Of a DNA stretch of 64,000 nucleotides, positions 58,080 to 64,000 are shown one piece after another. Source of the DNA: Membranipora membranacea (lineage: Eukaryota > Bryozoa > Gymnolaemata > Cheilostomatida > Membraniporidae). The stretch spans positions 13,189,493-13,253,492 of the forward strand of contig OU612071.1 of NCBI GenBank assembly GCA_914767715.1. The letters are read 5' to 3'. The position numbers were made by a program, and so were the translations under genes. Numbering within the stretch: position 1 is the stretch's first letter; every line of letters begins with the position of its first letter. Below the pieces are notes generated by a model. It did no database searches. It had not been told where the DNA came from and saw only the letters and a list, made by a program, of their open reading frames with translations.

Positions 58080-61000
58080 AGGCTGACTTGAGATGTGGAT
58101 GACTAGCTGTACGAGCGGATCAGGAGAAAATATCTATGATGTTGCAGCTGAGGGCCATGTTCAACAATGCGGTAGCTTAATGTGACTTTACTTGATATTG
58201 AAATCAAGGCAAGTAAAACATTGGTCAAATGATAGTTGAAATCAGATTGACTATATGAGTTAAATATCAACTTGCAAATTTTATTTAGGATTTTTCAGAA
58301 ATGCAGGCATGTCAAAATGCACATTAAGCACTTTCAAATCACATACGCAGCGCTTCATGCCCAAAAGATTTTGAAAATTAAGAACAGAAACACATTTGAT
58401 CTCAGTTGACTCATTAATGAACAACAACAAACCAATTACTTTGGTTTCATTTATGTAATTTAGCATCACTTATACATGTGTCATTATTTAACATATATGC
58501 CTTAGCTTGGGGCAATGGGGGACCATTTGAGTGGCTTTGTAGGACAGTTGGGTATACTTTATTACTTATTGACCAAGCTGGACTAAGTTAATATATGTTG
58601 GTTTTGGAGAGTTTAAGTGATGATTAACGATGGCCACCTCATCAAAGTGCATAGCCGTGAACAAGCTTATAGCTTATGACTCTCTATTCTCTCCCTTGTC
58701 AGTTCTCACTCCATATCCCTGGTGGATGCTGATGCACTGGTGGCCTGGTCTTTTCATCTGATGTTGTTTATCATCGTCGCTGCTCTGCTTTAGACAGCTT
58801 CCAGTTTATCAGAGTGAGTTTTGCGTAGGCTACTGCCCTGTTGGGAGCATGAGTATTCCAATGTCAAGCCATTAGTTGTTTGTATGCCTTTTTACTAAGC
58901 TTCAGGAGGCCTGAAGGTATAGTAGGCCTGAGATGGCTTTGTCCCCTAGAGACTTTTGCAATGATTTGATATGTGTTGTCATCGACATAAACAATGCTGA
59001 GGGTCAGATGAGATGGATCCTGATGCTAATCAACACACAGGGGTGTCTCCATACTTCTGGGGCCGGCCGTGAGGAGGTTGTACTAGAAAAGGATCGTGAA
59101 TGGTACTGTCTCACTGTGTGCTGAGATTGGGGGCAGGCTTACAATAGTAAAAGATATATTTTTTTCCATCACAGGCTGGCTGGAGGATTGTTTGTAGATT
59201 CCCTCATTAAAGAAAATGTCAACTTTTAATAGTTGAGACATTTTTACCTCTTTCCCTATATTTTACATCTTAAGTTCCTTTGAAGGTAGCATTTTTTTCT
59301 TGCATGATATTTTCTTGCCAATAATTATAGACCCAAAACTAATCAAACCTGTTTTTAGAATGAAAGTAATATTATGCAAACAAGTATTTTTCCTGCCCTC
59401 TCAAACTAGACCAAAGACTCTTTTCTTCTATTTGAAAGCTTGATTTCTTCGATCGTATATGCTGACACCTATCAAGCTTCTTGAATTGATTGTGTTGCTT
59501 AGAAGATCAAATCATACTCGCAGCTCAGGCGTAGTAGCAGTCACCGGCTGATTGCATGATTAGGCTAGTTATGCGTTGTTAGACCTTGCCTTTCTATGAC
59601 ATGCAAGCAGATTAACTGTTGTGAATGGTTTTTTTTCTAGATTTTCTCCTTGAAATGGGATAGCAGGTTTTGCACGATTTTCATAATGTTTCATGGTCGG
59701 CATCATTGCTCAATTTGATTGTCTTTGTAAAAATTTTCCTCAGGCAAAGTTTTCATTTTTCAAACGTGTTGTTTTGGCTTACTTTAAATCCTGGGATGTA
59801 TGTTCTTGCTAGTGTGTTAACCTTCATCACCCATCTTTTTTATTTATTTTTTACACACAGTGGGTAGGATTGTGAAAACCTACAGAAGAGTTTCAGATTT
59901 TACCGCTGATCATGGCTGATGAGCGGAGATTGATATCTCCTTTTCTATTTCTGACCTTCTAGAACTAGCCTCCTATGAATTTAGAGTCATTATTATTTTG
60001 TTAGCAACTCGCTACTCAACTGATTTCCGAATAATGGTCCTTTGATTAGATTGTGATTCGGGTAATGATAGGTCGTACACATGCTGCAATTAACAGTTTA
60101 CTATAGTATTTTGTGGTTATCCCGATGATCAACATTTACCCCCTCATCTATTCTGTTGATGTAAGGAGTTGGTTTCAATACTAAATTAAACTGTTCAATA
60201 CAAATAAAAAGAACACTATGATCTTGTCTGCAAAGTAAAATACTTATTTCCTAAAGCCAATTTATTTGTCAGATTAAAGGAACTAGCTAGGTAAGCAAAT
60301 GCAGAGATACATGCTGTAGAGGCCGAAACTTTATAGCATGTTCTTTCTGGTAGGCTGTGCGAAACCTGCACAAATCTCACTAGAATTTCAAAAAAGTAGA
60401 AAATCCAAAGACACAGAAAAATAAGTGCTGGAGTAAATTCAAATAATCTGAATGCTTAACCTTAATAGTGTGTATAGCTTCCTAATAGGCACAACGCCTT
60501 GTAAAACTTGAACGTGGAGTGACAACAAAAAATACAGTAATGGTAAACTAAATTCATAGCGACTTTGCTAGAATTCCCTTGATGTAATCACCTCAAGCTC
60601 ATAGGACAAATAAGTATGTGTTGTTGTTATTTATTGCATCATGATTTGTGTCATACTGATGCAGAAGATGTATGTCTCATTTTCTGGTAAACATTATGGG
60701 AAGAAAGCCTCCAGAAACAGTTCCTAGCTCATTGAATGTGATAATGTTTCATAGCTATAGCATTCAAGGACAAATCTGCGGTGCCATCATTCACTGGTAA
60801 ACCATGTGCAGAAATAAATTATTTATGCAACTAAAAAGGGCATGGGAACCCAATTGAATTAAAAAGACTGTTGTCACACGGGCAAAAACATAGGCTAGCA
60901 TGGTAATTGATTTGAATGAAACTATTCGCAAGGGAAATCCGATTAGGAAGCCTTGATTTTTCTCTCACATTTTTTGGTATTTTGTGATTGGCCAGTAGAC

Positions 61001-61550
61001 TGGTCATAAAGAAGCTACATAACTTTTGTACATGAGTTTGCCTGGGCTAGGTGTAATTGGAATGAGCTTTGAAACATTTCACCATCCAGAAAAGTATATC
61101 CTTATATTGTATCAAATATAATTAATATTTTGTTCTTGTCAACATTATAGTGGTATTCTTTCACTATAGACAGGAAAAATGTCTACCAAAATAACAGGTA
61201 CAGTCTGTGGCTGCCTTTGATTTTATATGTATTTCGATGCAGCCTTCACCTTCAAACCTGGTATCAGAAACCACCTAAATACACTTTAAGGCTACAAAGC
61301 CATCAAACCATCTCTCTCAGAGACAATTGGCATACATCACAGGTTAGCCTATAGCTAGGTAAAACATTGATGAATACTTAAACCATTGACGCTCGGTACA
61401 AGAGCTTGATAGCATGTTGATTTCTTCTACAATTTATTGAGGAATTATGAGCGTTTTAATATCAGAGTAACATAGATAACTAATAGTCATGAGAAATGGG
61501 TGCCAGCCTAATTTGATATTGAGGAAATTCCTTCACTAGATATTTTGATA
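58080..61550. other. Mostly featureless stretch
   Basis: The 63-codon frame at 58933-59124 shares a block with 46880-46930 and is probably repeat-derived. No splice-supported exon was found. Confidence 0.4.
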
Positions 61551-61580
61551 TAATATAATAATAATAATAATAATAATATT
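61551..61580. repeat. AAT-type microsatellite
   Basis: A run of about eight ATA/AAT units. Confidence 0.85.
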
Positions 61581-61849
61581 TTCAATTTTATTTGCTGATT
61601 GAGTCAAAAATGACATATAAGACTGTGCATAAAACAAATATCGTAATGAATTAGGTCAGCTTGTAAAAAAAATAGTTTTATCAAGTAGGGCAGTTCTTTT
61701 AAATCATTGACGGTCTCTAACATTTGAGGAAACTCTTGCCATGCAACGGAAACATAAGATCTGGAGATCTACATTAAGTTCATCAAGTTCAGTTAGTAAA
61801 TCAGCTGGAAATATTGCTACAGGCATAAAAAATCTAAGAATTGTAAGAT

Positions 61850-62517
61850 TCAGGTCACAGCAGATGTAGATGCAACTTGTATCGTATTAGTGGTTGTATT
61901 TGGAGACGAGTCTCCAACATATTCTTCAGTTGCGGTTGCTGCAGTTGCCTTCTCCTGGAAGTAGAATCAATGAACTTATTCATATTAATATTGAAAATAA
62001 TTTATATCAGAGCTCAGGAGAAGGCTACATAAGTGACACAACATTAAGAACAGGAGTTGATCCAGGGTAAATTACAGTAGAAAAATGCTGAGTCCTGAGG
62101 CGCTTTATTGAACGTGTAGAAACCATGAGCTACAGCTCCTAGAGCAGATTCGTGCAATCGTAAATGAAATATATCACACAACTTGTACTTGGTATTACCA
62201 GTGTCATTGGAGTCTTTGGTTATTCTCTCCCATTCCAGACCAAATTGACCTATGTCTGAGAAAATGAGAACTCTTTAAAAAAAAATATGTATATATTACC
62301 AAGTCAATATAAACAATAGCATTCTGTGTGATAAATGTAAATTAAGCAAGATTTGAAACATTGTTTAATCTGCGATTTAACATAAAAAAAAACATAAAAA
62401 GTAATTGTTACGTATTAACGTCATAAATGAACTTACAGTAGGTGTCGTGAGCAACAACTCTTCAACAGATCCATCTGCTCCATCATCATAAATAAACTCT
62501 CTGTCATGGGTTGTATT
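61850..62517 (-). CDS. Last two exons of an unidentified minus-strand gene (acidic, Thr-rich C-terminal tail)
   Basis: Exon 62517-62437 (27 codons) and exon 61954-61850 (34 codons and TGA) are both in phase 0 and join cleanly. The acceptor of the first is TTTCAGTAG (tandem NAGNAG) and its donor is ACT|GTAAGT. The acceptor of the last is CTACTTCCAG. The first exon is acidic (Phe-Ile-Tyr-Asp-Asp-Gly-Ala-Asp-Gly). The last is Thr/Ala-rich with Glu-Glu-Tyr-Val. The composition fits a cytoplasmic or flexible tail. AATAAA on the minus strand at 61592-61587 is a plausible poly(A) signal. Earlier exons must lie beyond or near the right end. A 63-nt phase 0/0 candidate at 63288-63226 (donor CAG|GTAATG) would join in frame, but is A-rich and unproven. 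The gene family is not recognised. Confidence 0.55.
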
Positions 62518-63628
62518 CTACTGAAATGCAAATAATATATTCTATTAAATGTATGAGGAACAAAGAAAAGACCTTCTTTTACTCGTTTAAAAAACAAAGG
62601 ATAGCCTGTTTATCTAATTGAGCAAACAATTATGTGAATAATGGGTCATAATTCTGTGGAAGCAATAGAAAAAACAATGGAATCAATCGATAAACATAGC
62701 TGACAATAAGAGAACTTTCAATCATTCATTATTGCATTGTCAAATGAATTACATGATAATGCAAACAGTTGAAAATGCTATGCAAGCTCATAATTTTCTC
62801 CGACTCGAAAGTTGTCTATCGCAGTATCGTTGACACAGTTGAGATCTGTCTTTCTATTGTCTATTCTCAGGCCCTTCAAATCAAAAGGGAGTTTTGTATT
62901 TGAACATGATCTGATTATTTGTATTGATTCTCTGTCGATGGCAGTTGAGCAATAGCAGTACTGCCGCAGAATATCAGAATTACATTACACTATGCTAAGT
63001 TGCAACTGAACTAAAATATCAACAAGAGTAATCTGATGATCGACATCATACCAAAGAGAGTATAAGACTTTTGCTCAAACATGTAAGGTCCTCGATTAAT
63101 ATTTAAATCTAAGATTCAGAGTTCATAACTTTGGTAGCCATGTAGTCCATAGTCAACATTTTTTAATACATAGCCTGTTATCGATTGTCTGAAGCCTACA
63201 TGTAGTATGTACATATTGACATTACCTGTTTATCACAAGGAAGTATCATATATATTGTCAGTGGAATCATTTTTTTCTTTTGCATTATCTATTATGCAGC
63301 AAGAAAGATAACTAGACTACAGAACTTACATTGAGAGGATCATCTTAAAATAACGACAATGATGTTATCCGTAGCAAAAGGTGAAACCAGTGTCATTGAC
63401 AGTAACTCACATCAAAACAAAAAACAGAAAGAGATTCATTTTACATTCCTGAATTTTTGCAGTATCAAATCTAACCGTCTGATTTATTGATGCATTCTGA
63501 AAAACTAAAATCCAATGAACCATTATTATAAACAATACTACATGAGTCATACTTCTTAAATTTGAGATTTGTATTGCAATTTGATTAAATGGTGATGGTT
63601 ATCAGTTTGAGGTGCAGTGAATTGTACT
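62518..63628. other. Probable intron of the minus-strand gene
   Basis: Apart from the weak exon candidates at 63226-63288 and 63411-63496, no feature was seen. The segment 62190-62275, in the last intron of the same gene, resembles 664-730 at the left end (GTTATTCTC then CCATTCC), another trace of the duplication. Confidence 0.4.
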
Positions 63629-64000
63629 TAAGTATATGATAAACATGAAAATTTTCATATAATATGATAGAAGAATAAAATTTTCACAACCACCATTGTT
63701 TTAAAATCTCGCGCAAGCACAATACAATTTATCACTGTGAACTACATGTTTGTGACAGGACAGTAAATTTTCATTAATTAGGACTTATTGAGACAGAGAC
63801 ATCATTTTCCTTGTCAACATTACTCTCTGCTCAGATAAGTATTATGATGTCAATTTTAGCACACTGTTACATACTGTTCACTGTTACCAATGAGACAGGG
63901 GAGAAAGACATGAATATTTGGTACTTCTAGGCCATTCTGGAGAAAATTGAAATGAATTTGAGAATATAAACAATTTCAGTACTATTCACATCACTAATAC
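63629..64000. repeat. Right copy of the 63.4-kb-spaced direct duplication
   Basis: Collinear with 245-616 at an exact offset of 63,384 bp. Homology is still present at the last base of the window, so the duplication continues outside. Confidence 0.85.

Noticed and set aside
63411-63496. 86-nt minus-strand exon with good AG and GTGAGT sites
   Set aside because: It is open in phase 0 but ends in phase 2, and no following exon with matching phase was found, so it cannot be joined to 62517-62437.

Overview
The window is AT-rich animal nuclear DNA. Coding sequence is sparse, split into short exons with GT/AG splice sites, and set among many tRNA-derived SINEs, MITE-like elements, LINE relics and satellite DNA. 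This looks like an invertebrate metazoan, probably aquatic, but nothing here fixes the phylum. There are no bacterial operons, CRISPR arrays, rRNA genes or convincing functional tRNA genes.

The main find is a plus-strand tandem cluster of small secreted cysteine-rich protein genes, spaced 10-11 kb. Unit 1 (13350-15642, 194 aa) and unit 3 (34332-36126, 155 aa) read cleanly through conserved exons. Exon 1 is a 55-nt signal-peptide exon ending in phase 1, exon 2 ends in phase 2, and exon 3 opens with Arg-Cys-Cys. A fourth exon is coding in unit 3 and probably 3'UTR in units 1 and 2. Unit 2 (23378-24255) keeps the exons and splice sites but has a one-base frameshift in exon 2. A fourth unit seems to have existed at about 40.8-45.0 kb: the upstream cassette and an intron-2 segment remain, while the exons are missing and foreign DNA lies between. 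I do not recognise the protein family. Unit 1 combines a Gly-His-Arg/Gln repeat, an acidic middle and a strongly basic 12-cysteine tail, a layout that suggests (but does not prove) a secreted defence-type precursor.

Other coding traces are as follows. The last two exons of an unidentified minus-strand gene, probably a receptor-like tail, lie at 61850-62517; this gene continues off the right end. A frameshifted minus-strand exon lies at 1023-1344. The flanks of these two share a 372-bp duplicated block 63,384 bp apart. A compact set of short minus-strand ORFs at 43095-43940, with a convergent plus ORF at 42594-42989, looks unlike the surrounding split genes and may be a relic of a virus-like or large mobile element. 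A possible lectin-like exon lies at 55169-55534.

Layout: 0-13 kb is repeats around one broken exon; 13-36.6 kb is the three-gene cluster with MITEs in its introns and spacers; 26-31 kb holds LINE relics and duplications; 36.6-40.8 kb holds TIR elements; 40.8-45.9 kb is the decayed fourth unit with insertions; 48.5-52.9 kb is a ~176-bp satellite broken by three different nested transposons, including a short LTR retrotransposon without pol; 53-61.5 kb is mostly featureless; 61.6-64 kb is the 3' end of the minus-strand gene.
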